From assembly GCA_963724065.1 (NCBI GenBank), contig CAVRTB010000001.1, positions 248,001-312,000 on the forward strand: a DNA stretch of 64,000 nucleotides, written 5' to 3'. This document shows positions 49,768-58,743 of the stretch, piece after piece. The notes under the pieces are model-generated. The model worked only from the letters and a program-made list of their open reading frames with translations. It was not told where the DNA came from and ran no database searches. Source of the stretch: DASRIA01 sp963724065. GTDB taxonomy: Bacteria > Actinomycetota > Thermoleophilia > Solirubrobacterales > JBBDJG01. Every line of letters begins with the position of its first letter. Position 1 is the first letter of the stretch. A program made the translations under genes and the position numbers.

Positions 49768-50503
49768 TCAGGCCGCGGCGCGCCGAAGTGCCTGCATTTC
49801 GCGCCCCTGTAAGGCCGAAACTGCTGCCACCTCGGGCCGAGGCTCGACCCAGCGCTCCGCGGGCAGCCTGTGCTGCGGGCCGATCGATCGCACCGCGAGC
49901 ATCGGCAGGGTCTCGACCTCGACCCGCCCGAGCTGCGCGATCGTCTCGCGATTCGAGCGCTCCATCACGCTCGGCCGCGCCGGCCACGGCGTGAGCACGA
50001 CGGCCTCGACGCGCAGCCCGGCGGCGCGCGCGCACTCGAGGGTCAGCAGCGTGTGGCTGATCGTGCCGAGGCCGGGGCGCGCGGCGATCACGACCGGCAT
50101 GCCGAGGTCGGCCGCGAGATCGCGCACCAGGTATTCGCCCGACAGCGGAACCATCAGCCCACCGACGCCTTCGGCGACGAGCGCGTCGCCGCCGCGTGCC
50201 GCACGTCGCGCGGCGGCGAGCAGCCGGTAGGGGTCGATCCGCTCGCCGGCGCCGGCCGCGGCGAGGTGCGGTGACACCGGCGGCCCGAACCGGTAGGGGG
50301 CCACGTCCCACGGCTGCTGGGACGAGCCCGCCGCCGCGCACAGCCGCTCGTGGTCGGGCGCGAGGCCCCCGAGGTCGTCGAGGCCCGTGACCACGGGCTT
50401 GAACACGCAGACGCGGTTGCCCTGGGCAGCGAGGGTCGCGGCGATCGCCGAGGCCACCACGGTCTTGCCGACCTCGGTGTCGGTCCCGGTGACGAAGACT
50501 CCC

Positions 50504-50514
<11 letters not shown>
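49768..50514 (-). CDS. bioD: Dethiobiotin synthetase
   Basis: ATP-dependent closure of DAPA to dethiobiotin. It has 248 residues from ATG 50514 (MPPRGVFVTGTDTEVGKTVV), with P-loop GTDTEVGKT, the KPVVTG substrate motif and VAEGVGGLMVPL. It overlaps the bioF stop by 11 nt, so bioF and bioD are coupled. Confidence 0.93.
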
Positions 50515-51712
<1,198 letters not shown>

Positions 51713-51737
51713 GCCCAGCCTCCCTGCCGTCGCGGCC

Positions 51738-52868
51738 TCAGGCAGCCTTGCGCGCGGATGGGTACGCGGGCGGCTTGCCCTTCTTGCGCATCCGGAGCTG
51801 CGTCGAGGGGTCCCAGAAGTTGGCCTCCGCCTGAGAGGCGATGAGCTCGTCGATCGGCGTCTCGGGGGCGTCGCCGTCGAGCCACCCCGACCGGTTGTCC
51901 GGCCGCGGGTTCGCGCCGTTGTCGTCCTGGCGCGCGACGTTGAGGCCGAGGTCCTCGAACATCTGGCGGTCGTCCTCCGGCTCGGATCCCAGGGTCGTGA
52001 GGAAGTTGCCCATCATCACGCCGTTGAGCCCGGCCTTGACTGCCAGGGGCTGGAGCTCGCCGAGATTCTCGACGCGCCCGCCGCAGAGGCGGAACAGGGC
52101 CTCCGGCAAGATCATCCGGAAGATCGCGATGAACTTCACAGCGTCCCAAGGGTCGATCAGGTCGCGCTCTCCGAACTTCGTGCCGGCCCGCGGGTTGAGA
52201 AGGTTGATCGGCACGCTCGTCGGGTCGAGCTCGGAAAGCTCGAACGCCATCTCGACCCGCTGCCGCCGGCTCTCACCCAAGTTGAGGATGCCGCCCACGC
52301 AGGTCTCGAGGCCCGCGTCGCGGACCGCCTGGATCGTCCGCACGCGACCCTCGTACTTGACCGTCGTCGAGACCTCGTCGTAGTAGCTGCGCGCCGTCTC
52401 GACGTTGTGGTGCACGCGCTGGATCCCGGCCTCCTTGAGCTGCTTGGCGCGGTCGAGCGACATGTGGCCGATCGAGGCGCAGCGCTTGAGGTTGGTGTGC
52501 TCGGCGACCAGCTTCGCGCCCTCGACCACCTTCGCGAAGTCGCGCTTCGAGAGGCCCTGGCCCTGCGTGACCATGCAGAACCGGTGAGCGCCGGCGGCCT
52601 CCGCGGCGCGCGCGTGCTCGAGCATCTGATCGGGCTCCATCAGGGCGTGCATCGGCGTCTCGGCGTCGGCGTACTTCGACTGGGCGCAGAAACCGCAGTC
52701 CTCCGCGCAGCCACCGCTCTTCGCGTTGACGAGCGAGCACATGTCGGTGGACTCGCCGAAGTTGTCCTGGCGGACCGTCCACGCGACGTCGACGAGCCGC
52801 TCGATGTCTGCGTGCGCCTCGAGGTCGCCCAGCTCGAGCGCTTCGTCGAAGGTGATCAGCGGCGGCAT
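51738..52868 (-). CDS. bioB: Biotin synthase
   Basis: Radical-SAM enzyme that inserts sulfur into dethiobiotin. It has 376 residues from ATG 52868: [4Fe-4S] motif C54-x3-C58-x2-C61 (GGCAEDCGFCAQSK), and the [2Fe-2S] ligands appear as Cys in RFCMVTQG, LKRCASIGH and LETCVGG. It has ~40 extra residues at the C-terminus (WLDGDAPETPIDELIASQAE ...). First gene of bioB-bioF-bioD. Confidence 0.95.
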   Translation of the reverse strand: MPPLITFDEALELGDLEAHADIERLVDVAWTVRQDNFGESTDMCSLVNAKSGGCAEDCGFCAQSKYADAETPMHALMEPDQMLEHARAAEAAGAHRFCMVTQGQGLSKRDFAKVVEGAKLVAEHTNLKRCASIGHMSLDRAKQLKEAGIQRVHHNVETARSYYDEVSTTVKYEGRVRTIQAVRDAGLETCVGGILNLGESRRQRVEMAFELSELDPTSVPINLLNPRAGTKFGERDLIDPWDAVKFIAIFRMILPEALFRLCGGRVENLGELQPLAVKAGLNGVMMGNFLTTLGSEPEDDRQMFEDLGLNVARQDDNGANPRPDNRSGWLDGDAPETPIDELIASQAEANFWDPSTQLRMRKKGKPPAYPSARKAA

Positions 52869-52876
52869 CCGGGCGG

Positions 52877-52882
52877 AATGTA
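52877..52882 (-). promoter_or_regulatory. Candidate -10 (TACATT) for bioBFD
   Basis: On the minus strand TACATT is 8 nt before ATG 52868. No BirA-type long palindrome or TPP/other riboswitch is visible; the leader is essentially absent. Confidence 0.4.
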
Positions 52883-52901
52883 GGTAGCGGTTCGGACGGG
52901 T

Positions 52902-52929
52902 CGGCAGTCGGCAGAACGCAGATCGCAGA
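52902..52929 (+). repeat. Four 7-bp repeats upstream of the four-helix-bundle gene
   Basis: CGGCAGT, CGGCAGA, ACGCAGA and TCGCAGA lie end to end. They match, in opposite orientation, the longer array after the gene. Confidence 0.7.
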
Positions 52930-52961
52930 TCAAAATGCCCGGATTGCTCCCTTGTGTGGAT

Positions 52962-53321
52962 ATGGACGGGAGCCGGTTCAAGCGACTCGAGGCGTATACG
53001 CAGTCCACCCGCTTGGCTGACGACATCCGCATGGCCGCCTTGGGCTGGAGCTCCTTCGATAGGTGGTCTGTGGGAATCCAGGTGGTCAGGGCAACGGACT
53101 CGATCGGCGCGAACATCGCAGAGGCCTTTGGCCGTCATGGTCATCCGGACCAGCGCCGCTTCCTCTACTTCGCGCGCGGATCTGCCTATGAAGCCGAACA
53201 CTGGATCAACAGGGCCGTGGCACGTGGTCTCCTCGAGCCCGCGTTCCAGCCTCGCATCGTGGACGTGGTCAGAATGCTCAACGGCCTCATCCGTAAGCAC
53301 AGGACGCATGAGTCATCGTGA
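52962..53321 (+). CDS. Four-helix-bundle protein (S23/IVS-like family)
   Basis: About 119 residues from ATG 52962 (MDGSRFKRLEAYTQSTRLAD); ATG 52935 would add nine residues. The family pattern is clear: F-x2-L-x-A(Y/W), VVRATDSIGANIAEAFGRHG then RRFLYFARGSAYEAEHWINR. This family occurs in 23S rRNA intervening sequences and as the Avd-like accessory of diversity-generating retroelements, but also as lone genes. No reverse transcriptase or rRNA is nearby. Arrays of 7-bp repeats in inverted orientation flank it, suggesting it moved here as a unit. Confidence 0.82.
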   Translation: MDGSRFKRLEAYTQSTRLADDIRMAALGWSSFDRWSVGIQVVRATDSIGANIAEAFGRHGHPDQRRFLYFARGSAYEAEHWINRAVARGLLEPAFQPRIVDVVRMLNGLIRKHRTHESS

Positions 53322-53382
53322 CTGCGAACTGCGAACTGCGAACTGCGAACTGCGAACTGCGAACTGCGAACTGCGAACTGCG
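53321..53382 (-). repeat. Tandem array of ~9 heptamers (TCGCAGT on the minus strand)
   Basis: On the plus strand ACTGCGA is repeated about nine times without interruption, from the stop of the four-helix-bundle gene to the stop codon of the ABC permease (53383). On the minus strand the unit is TCGCAGT, one base from the upstream unit TCGCAGA. The period is 7 bp, so copy changes shift nothing in coding sequence. Confidence 0.9.
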
Positions 53383-55956
53383 CTACTCGTACGCCAGCGC
53401 CTCGAGCACGTTCAGGCGCGACGCACGCCGTGCGGGCGGAATCGCGGCCAGGACTCCCGCGAGCACGGCCAGTACCGCGAACACGATCAGCGACCCGACG
53501 GGGATCGACAGCAGGAAGCCCTCGTCCTCGAGCGCGACGGTCGTGACTACTCCGAGGATGAAGCCGACGGTGAGGCCGAGCACGGCGCCGATCAGGGCGG
53601 TGATCACCGATTCGTAGCGGACTATCCGCCGCACCAGTGAGCGAGGTGTGCCGATCGCGCGCATCATGCCGATCTCGCGCGTGCGCTCGTGAATGGACAG
53701 CACGAGCGTGTTGACGATGCCGAACAACGAGACGATCACGGACAGCGACAGCAGCGCGTAGATGAGCGCCAGGAACTGGTCGATGCCCCCGGTGATGGCG
53801 TCCTTGAACTCCGCCCGATTCTGCGCTTCGGCTACCGGGAAGCGCTGGCCGAGGACGCGCTCCACGCGCGCCTGAACGGCATCCACGTTCGCGCCCTGCT
53901 GCACGGCAATGAACTGCATGTCGTCGTCGCGCTGGCCGAACTTTCCCGCAATCGTGGACCCGGTCACCATGAAGTCGCCGATCAGCCCGCTCTTGTCCTC
54001 GAAGATGCCGGGCACCATCAAGTTGAGGTTCCGCTTCGCGCCGCAGCAGCCGATCGGCGTGGTCACGACCAGCCTGTCGCCGACATTGAAGTCGTTGGCC
54101 TCCGCAAAGTCCTTCTCCAGGGCGATTTGGTTCGGACCGAGCGCCGAGAACAGGTTCGGCGGTCCCTTGTTGACGTCCGTGTCCCACACCCGGTCGAACG
54201 TGCGCGGATCGATCCCGCTCCCGTAGGGCTTGCCGCCGGTGCCTTTTACCCGTGCCTGAGAGGACTTCAGCGGCGATACGACCTCCACGCCCGGCACGCG
54301 CTGGATCGCGATCGCCGACTCAGGGCTGATCGGCGTGAACTGGCCGTCCTTGTTGAGCACGACGAGCTCCGCCCTCATCCGGTTCTCCACTGTGTCATCG
54401 ATCGACGCCTTGACGCCCGCCGCGAGGATCGAGACGAAGGTCACGAGCGCGAGTCCGATCATCAGCGCGGCTGCCGTCACGGCCGTGCGGCTCGGGTTGC
54501 GCATCGCGTTCTCGCGCGCGAGACGACCGGCAACGCCGCGCAGGCGCTCGAGCGGGTAGCCCACCGCGCCCGCGATCAGAGGCACGAGCCGTGGGCTCAG
54601 CAGCGCGACCGCGATGAACAGCGCGATCGCACCGAGGCCGAGCAGGCTGAGCGCCTGTCCGGCCGGTGCGCCGCCGAACAACGAGAACAGGATCGCGATC
54701 GCCCCGACGATCAGGAGACCCCAGGACAGGATCTTGCGGCGGCGCGTCGGCGGCGGCGGGATCGCTGCCTCGTCGCGCATCGCTGCCAGGGGCGGCACGC
54801 GTGTCGCGCGTCGCGCCGGGGCGAGGCTCGCGACCAGCGTGACAATCGTGCCGACCAGCAAGCCGACGATGATGGTCCGGCTCTTGAGCACGAGGCCCTC
54901 CTGCGGAAGGTCGGCCCCGAGTGTCTTGAACAGCGCGCTTATGCCCTGCGCGGTGACGATGCCCAGCAAGATCCCGAGAATCGAGGCGATCAAGCCGACG
55001 ATCAATGCCTCCAGCATCACCGACCGCAGCACCTGGCCGCGTGAGGCACCCAGCGTCCGCAGCAGCGCGAACTCCTTGGTGCGCTGCGCGACCGTGATGG
55101 AGAACGTGTTGAAGATGATGAACGCGCCCACGAACACCGCGATCCCGGCGAACACGAGGAGCAGGATGTTGAGGAAGCTGAGGCTGTTCTGAATCGACTC
55201 CGCCTCGTCGTCGGCATCCTGTTGCCCGGTCTTCACCTCCACCGTGTTCGGCATCACGCGCTCGATGCGGGTGACGAGCTCCTCCGGGGTCACACCCGGC
55301 TCGGCCGCGGCCTGGATTGAATCGACCTGCCCGGGCTGGTCGGCGAGCACCTGGGCCTCCGGCAAGGTCACGACCGCGACCGTCGCTCCTCCGAGCGACT
55401 CGACGTCACCGAACGTAGCCAGGCCGGAGATCGTGAAGTTCTCTCTGCCGGAGCGGCCCACGAGGGAGACCCGGTCACCGATCTTCAGGCCTTCGTCGTC
55501 CGCGGTGCCCTTGTTGATCGCGACCTCACGAGGGTTGGCAGGCGGCTCGCCCGCGACGTAGTTGAGTGGGTCGAACCGCTCCGGTGGGCGTGAGAAGAGC
55601 AGCGGTGGGGCGCCGCCCGTCTCAATCTGATCCCCGTTCTCCTTGAAGATGGAGGCGGTGTCCTCGACGTTCCCGGCCGCGACCAGCACGCCGGGCACCT
55701 GTTTCACGCGGGCGACCAGAGAATCGGGGATCTCCTGGCTCACCGCACCCATGTCGGTGTCGAACTCGGAGCGGCCGCTGACAACGACGTCAACACCGTC
55801 GTTCGCGTCCTCGAACACCTTGTCGAAGGTGCTGTTGATGGTGTCCGTGAAGACGTAGGTGCCCGAGATCATCGCGACGCCGAGCAGCACCGCGAGCCCG
55901 GTCAGGAGCGCGCGCACCTTGCGCGACAAGAGCCCCCGGATCGTGAGTGCCGCCAT
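53383..55956 (-). CDS. ABC transporter permease, FtsX/MacB-like duplicated type
   Basis: 857 residues. An N-terminal helix (VRALLTGLAVLLGVAMISGT) precedes a periplasmic MacB-like domain, then three helices with the FtsX fold (LLRTLGASRGQVLRSVMLEA), a central pair of helices, a second MacB-like domain and a second FtsX set ending in MMRAIGTPRSLVRRIVRYES. This is the duplicated LolC/E-like permease layout common in actinobacteria. The start ATG directly follows the ATPase TAG. Cargo (lipoprotein, peptide, antibiotic or lipid) is unknown. Confidence 0.9.
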   Translation of the reverse strand: MAALTIRGLLSRKVRALLTGLAVLLGVAMISGTYVFTDTINSTFDKVFEDANDGVDVVVSGRSEFDTDMGAVSQEIPDSLVARVKQVPGVLVAAGNVEDTASIFKENGDQIETGGAPPLLFSRPPERFDPLNYVAGEPPANPREVAINKGTADDEGLKIGDRVSLVGRSGRENFTISGLATFGDVESLGGATVAVVTLPEAQVLADQPGQVDSIQAAAEPGVTPEELVTRIERVMPNTVEVKTGQQDADDEAESIQNSLSFLNILLLVFAGIAVFVGAFIIFNTFSITVAQRTKEFALLRTLGASRGQVLRSVMLEALIVGLIASILGILLGIVTAQGISALFKTLGADLPQEGLVLKSRTIIVGLLVGTIVTLVASLAPARRATRVPPLAAMRDEAAIPPPPTRRRKILSWGLLIVGAIAILFSLFGGAPAGQALSLLGLGAIALFIAVALLSPRLVPLIAGAVGYPLERLRGVAGRLARENAMRNPSRTAVTAAALMIGLALVTFVSILAAGVKASIDDTVENRMRAELVVLNKDGQFTPISPESAIAIQRVPGVEVVSPLKSSQARVKGTGGKPYGSGIDPRTFDRVWDTDVNKGPPNLFSALGPNQIALEKDFAEANDFNVGDRLVVTTPIGCCGAKRNLNLMVPGIFEDKSGLIGDFMVTGSTIAGKFGQRDDDMQFIAVQQGANVDAVQARVERVLGQRFPVAEAQNRAEFKDAITGGIDQFLALIYALLSLSVIVSLFGIVNTLVLSIHERTREIGMMRAIGTPRSLVRRIVRYESVITALIGAVLGLTVGFILGVVTTVALEDEGFLLSIPVGSLIVFAVLAVLAGVLAAIPPARRASRLNVLEALAYE

Positions 55957-56712
55957 CTAGCCCTTGGTGGGCGCGCGCTCGACACCGGCGGTGCGCATCA
56001 ACTCGTCGACCTGCTGCCGGTCGCCGGAGATCCCGTCGTGGCAGATGCGCCCGTCGCGCAGTACGACGAGGCGGTCGCCGACGGATGCAGCGTCGGGATC
56101 ATGGGTGACCATCACGACCGTCTGGTTGAACTCGTCCACGGCGTCGCGCAGCAGCTGCAGCACCTCCGCGCTGGACTTCGAGTCGAGGTTGCCGGTGGGC
56201 TCGTCGGCGAACACGACAGCCGGCCGGGCAACGAGGGCTCGTGCGATCGCCACGCGTTGCTGCTGTCCCCCGGACATCTCGGACGGGCGGTGCTTGCGCC
56301 GGTCGGAGAGGCCGACCGTCTCAATCAGCTTGTCCACCCACGCCTGATCGATGTCGCGGCCGGCGATCGTGAGCGGCAGCGTGATGTTCTCCTCGGCGTT
56401 CAGGACGGGTAGCAGATTGAACGCCTGGAAGATGAAGCCGATCTTCTCCCGCCGCAGGTCGGTGAGGCGCTTGTCGTCGAGCGTCGTGATCTCGGTGCGA
56501 TCGATCTCGACCGAGCCCGACGTCGGGCGGTCGAGCCCGGCGAGGCAGTGCATCAGGGTCGATTTACCGGATCCCGACGGACCCATGATCGAGCTGTACT
56601 GGCCTCGGGCGAAGCTGATCGTGACGCCGTCGAGCGCGTGCACGGCGGTTTCTCCCTGGCCGAAGAACTTGTGCAGATCCTTGGAGGCGACGATCGCCGA
56701 AGAACTCTCCAT
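55957..56712 (-). CDS. ABC transporter ATP-binding protein, MacB/LolD-like
   Basis: 251 residues. Walker A GPSGSGKST at about residues 44-52, Q-loop FIFQAFNLLPVL, signature MSGGQQQRVAIARAL, Walker B AVVFADEPTGNLDS and the H-loop VMVTHDPDAAS. The LDRPTSGSVEIDRTEI stretch is typical of the MacB/LolD family. It is cotranscribed with the FtsX-like permease (zero-base spacing) and probably powers mechanotransmission rather than classical transport. Confidence 0.94.
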   Translation of the reverse strand: MESSSAIVASKDLHKFFGQGETAVHALDGVTISFARGQYSSIMGPSGSGKSTLMHCLAGLDRPTSGSVEIDRTEITTLDDKRLTDLRREKIGFIFQAFNLLPVLNAEENITLPLTIAGRDIDQAWVDKLIETVGLSDRRKHRPSEMSGGQQQRVAIARALVARPAVVFADEPTGNLDSKSSAEVLQLLRDAVDEFNQTVVMVTHDPDAASVGDRLVVLRDGRICHDGISGDRQQVDELMRTAGVERAPTKG

Positions 56713-56751
56713 CGATGAGCCTTTCTGTTCGGGCGCGAGCCGGCGGCCGCG

Positions 56752-57555
56752 CTAGCGCCCCTGCCAGCGGGGCTTGCGCTTCTCGCCGAAGGCCCTCACG
56801 CCTTCGCGGAAGTCCTCGCTGCGGAATGAGGACATCCGCAGCTCGACCACTTCGCGCTCAAGACTCTCGGAAAGCCGGGGGAACGTCAATAGGTCTCGGA
56901 TGATCCGTTTGTTGCCTGTCAGGGAGAGGGGGGCGTTGCCCGCGATCTCGGCGGCCAGCTCGACCGCGTGACGCTCGACATCGTCGCGTGGCACGGTTTC
57001 GTGCACCAGGTCGATCTGTTCGGCGCGCTCCGCGCTGATGTTGCGGCCGGTGAAGAACAGCTCCCGCGTGCGGGCCGGCCCGACGCTGTCGAGGAACTTC
57101 TGGATCCCGGTGTGGCTGTAGATCAGGCCGAGCTTGCCGGGGGGCATCCCGAGCTTGTAACCGGCGCCGGCGACCCGCAGGTCGCACGTGACCGCAAGTT
57201 CGAGCCCGCCGCCGAGGGCGTGGCCGTTGATCGCCGCGACCGTCGGGAAGGGGAAGCGCTCGACCGCTTCGATCGCACGGCTGAAGGGATGGGCGACGAG
57301 GCGCTCGGCCTCCTGCGCGAACACCGCGTCGGGGATGTCGCCGATGTCGTAGCCGGCGGAGAACATGCCCTCGCAGCCGGTGATGATCACGCACCGGGTC
57401 TCGATCCCGTCGTGGAGCGCGTCCATCGTGGTCGCGATCCCGTCGAGGATCTCGTGGTCGAGCGCGTTGCGCTTGCCGGGATTCCGGATCGCGAGGCGCG
57501 CGACCGCCTCCGCGGGGCGGTCGAGGACCAACTTCCCTGATGCCAAAGCATTCAT
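56752..57555 (-). CDS. Enoyl-CoA hydratase/isomerase family protein
   Basis: 267 residues from ATG 57555 (MNALASGKLVLDRPAEAVAR); a GTG 12 nt upstream is possible. Crotonase fold: oxyanion residues in MFSAGYDIGDIP and INGHALGGGLELAVTCDLRV. The catalytic Glu pair is partly present (GGGLELA; the second position reads Gly-Leu in KLGLIYSHTG), so hydratase activity is less certain than family membership. Two 16-bp direct repeats lie just upstream. Confidence 0.88.
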   Translation of the reverse strand: MNALASGKLVLDRPAEAVARLAIRNPGKRNALDHEILDGIATTMDALHDGIETRCVIITGCEGMFSAGYDIGDIPDAVFAQEAERLVAHPFSRAIEAVERFPFPTVAAINGHALGGGLELAVTCDLRVAGAGYKLGMPPGKLGLIYSHTGIQKFLDSVGPARTRELFFTGRNISAERAEQIDLVHETVPRDDVERHAVELAAEIAGNAPLSLTGNKRIIRDLLTFPRLSESLEREVVELRMSSFRSEDFREGVRAFGEKRKPRWQGR

Positions 57556-57564
57556 CCCGTCACA

Positions 57565-57610
57565 CACCCGATTTTCTGGCGGTCATCCTGCATGCACCCG
57601 ATTCTCTGGC
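57565..57610. repeat. Pair of 16-bp direct repeats 30 bp apart
   Basis: CACCCGATTTTCTGGC (57565-57580) and CACCCGATTCTCTGGC (57595-57610) differ at one base. They lie in the 72-bp gap between the BCCP stop and the enoyl-CoA hydratase start. The ~3-helical-turn spacing puts both on one DNA face, which fits an operator or a small dispersed repeat. Confidence 0.6.
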
Positions 57611-57627
57611 TAAAGACAACCGGTTTC

Positions 57628-57840
57628 TTATTCCAAAACGACCAGCGTGTCGCCCTCGCTCACCGCCTGGCCCTCCTCCACCGAAATCTCCTTGACCATG
57701 CCCGCGTCCTCGGCCTCGACGGGCATCTCCATCTTCATCGACTCGAGGATCGCCACGGTGTCCCCTTCGTCCACGGAATCGCCGACGGCGACCTCGATCT
57801 TCCAGACCGTGCCTGTGATGTGTGCCTCGACGTTCGCCAA
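57628..57840 (-). CDS. Biotin carboxyl carrier domain protein (single-domain BCCP)
   Basis: 70 residues from a TTG start (MANVEAHITGTVWKIEVAVG), preceded by ggaggtg. It is only a biotinyl domain: the biotinylated lysine is in ESMKMEMPVEA at about residue 35, with a second half VKEISVEEGQAVSEGDTLVV. Single-domain BCCPs serve acyl-CoA carboxylases in actinobacteria; no carboxylase subunit is in the window. The biotin genes are ~5 kb away. Confidence 0.9.
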   Translation of the reverse strand: MANVEAHITGTVWKIEVAVGDSVDEGDTVAILESMKMEMPVEAEDAGMVKEISVEEGQAVSEGDTLVVLE

Positions 57841-57890
57841 CCTGCACCTCCAGTTCGTGGGCGAAGACGCCCCTGGGCCAGATTGGCGGC

Positions 57891-57896
57891 AGAATA
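57891..57896 (-). promoter_or_regulatory. Candidate -10 (TATTCT) for the BCCP gene
   Basis: On the minus strand TATTCT lies 50 nt before the TTG start at 57840, in the 63-bp divergent gap shared with the glycosyltransferase gene. Confidence 0.35.
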
Positions 57897-57903
57897 ACCC
57901 GCC

Positions 57904-58599
57904 GTGTCCCCCGAACCGCCCGGACGCGTGGTGATCGTGACCGCGAAAGATGAAGCCGACCGGATCGCCGAGACGGTGCGCGCTGCGCGCGACGCCTTCC
58001 CGGGGGCTCGGGTGCTCGTCGTCGACGGCGGCTCCACGGACGACACAGCAGCGCTCGCGGCCGGGGCGGGCGCCGACCTCCTGCGTGCGGGGGAGCACGG
58101 TGGCAAGGGGTACTCGATGACCGTCGCGGCGCGGCGGGCGCTGGAGGAGGACGGCGCCGGGAATCGCGTGCACGTCTTCTGCGACGGCGACCTCGGCGCA
58201 TCCGCGGGCCGTCTTGGGCCGCTTGCCGAGGCGGTCGAGTCGGGCCGCTGCGACCTGGCGGTCGCCGCGTTCAAGCGCAAGCAGGGTGGAGGGCTAGGAC
58301 TCGCGGTCGGGTTCGCGCGCCGGGCGATCCGCTCGCTCACGGGGCTCGAGTTGCGGGCGCCGATCTCGGGTCAGCGGGCGATGCGCGGCGAGACGCTCGC
58401 GCGGCTGCTGCCGTTCGCGGACGGCTTCGGCGTCGAGATCGGAATGACGGTCGACGCCGTGCGCGCGGGCCTGCGGCTCGAGGAGGTCGAGATCGACCTC
58501 GAGCACCGCGCGACGCGCCGCGACGCCGCCGGCTTCCTCCACCGCGGGCGCCAGCTCGCGCACTTCCTGCGCGTCTACATGTCGCGCCGGCGCTGGTGA
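57904..58599 (+). CDS. Glycosyltransferase family 2 protein
   Basis: 231 residues from GTG 57904. GT-A fold: VVIVTAKDEADRIAETVRAA, VLVVDGGSTDDTAAL and the metal-binding VFCDGDLGAS (DGD in place of DXD). The acceptor part has APISGQRAMRGETLARLLPF and GFGVEIGMTVDAVRAGLRL, as in polyprenyl-phosphate or glucosyl-3-phosphoglycerate-type transferases. No membrane helix. Substrate unassigned. Confidence 0.85.
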   Translation: MSPEPPGRVVIVTAKDEADRIAETVRAARDAFPGARVLVVDGGSTDDTAALAAGAGADLLRAGEHGGKGYSMTVAARRALEEDGAGNRVHVFCDGDLGASAGRLGPLAEAVESGRCDLAVAAFKRKQGGGLGLAVGFARRAIRSLTGLELRAPISGQRAMRGETLARLLPFADGFGVEIGMTVDAVRAGLRLEEVEIDLEHRATRRDAAGFLHRGRQLAHFLRVYMSRRRW

Positions 58600-58690
58600 T
58601 ATCAGGACCCGAGGAGAGGGAAGGAAAACGCCCGCCAATAACGCGGGTGATATCGCTGATGTCGCGGGTGCTATTGGTGGCCATGAGACA
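58595..58690. repeat. Repeat-rich intergenic segment after the glycosyltransferase gene
   Basis: GGTGATATC occurs at 58595-58603 and 58646-58654; GCGGGTGATAT (58643-58653) is followed by GCGGGTGCTAT (58664-58674), 21 bp apart. CCCGC/GCGGG (58631-58635/58643-58647) can form a hairpin. The stretch is more AT-rich than its neighbours. No conserved gene is visible on either strand. Confidence 0.45.
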
Positions 58691-58707
58691 ACCCCCCCGC
58701 AGGGGGC

Positions 58708-58731
58708 CGCGATAGCACGGGAGCTATCGCG
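58708..58731. promoter_or_regulatory. Candidate operator palindrome at the glpK promoter
   Basis: CGCGATAGC-ACGGGA-GCTATCGCG is a perfect 9-bp inverted repeat that ends one base before the TAGGTT -10 and covers the expected -35 position. It is a good candidate site for a repressor such as a GlpR/IclR-type protein; no regulator gene is adjacent. Confidence 0.55.
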
Positions 58732-58737
58732 TAGGTT
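58732..58737 (+). promoter_or_regulatory. Candidate -10 (TAGGTT) for glpK
   Basis: TAGGTT lies 6 nt before the GTG at 58744, so the mRNA would be leaderless. Confidence 0.45.
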
Positions 58738-58743
58738 GCGCTC

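Noticed and set aside
52869..52934. Riboswitch or BirA operator upstream of bioB.
   Set aside because: Only 8 nt separate the -10 box from the start; no conserved aptamer features and no long palindrome, only the heptamer repeats that belong to the next gene.
53321..53382. Possible CRISPR array.
   Set aside because: Units are 7 bp, contiguous and without spacers; no cas genes in the window.
58337..58684. Minus-strand ORF beginning MATNSTRDISDITRVIGG.
   Set aside because: After about 30 residues it becomes an antisense shadow of the glycosyltransferase gene; no Shine-Dalgarno or family similarity. The first part is reported only as a repeat patch.
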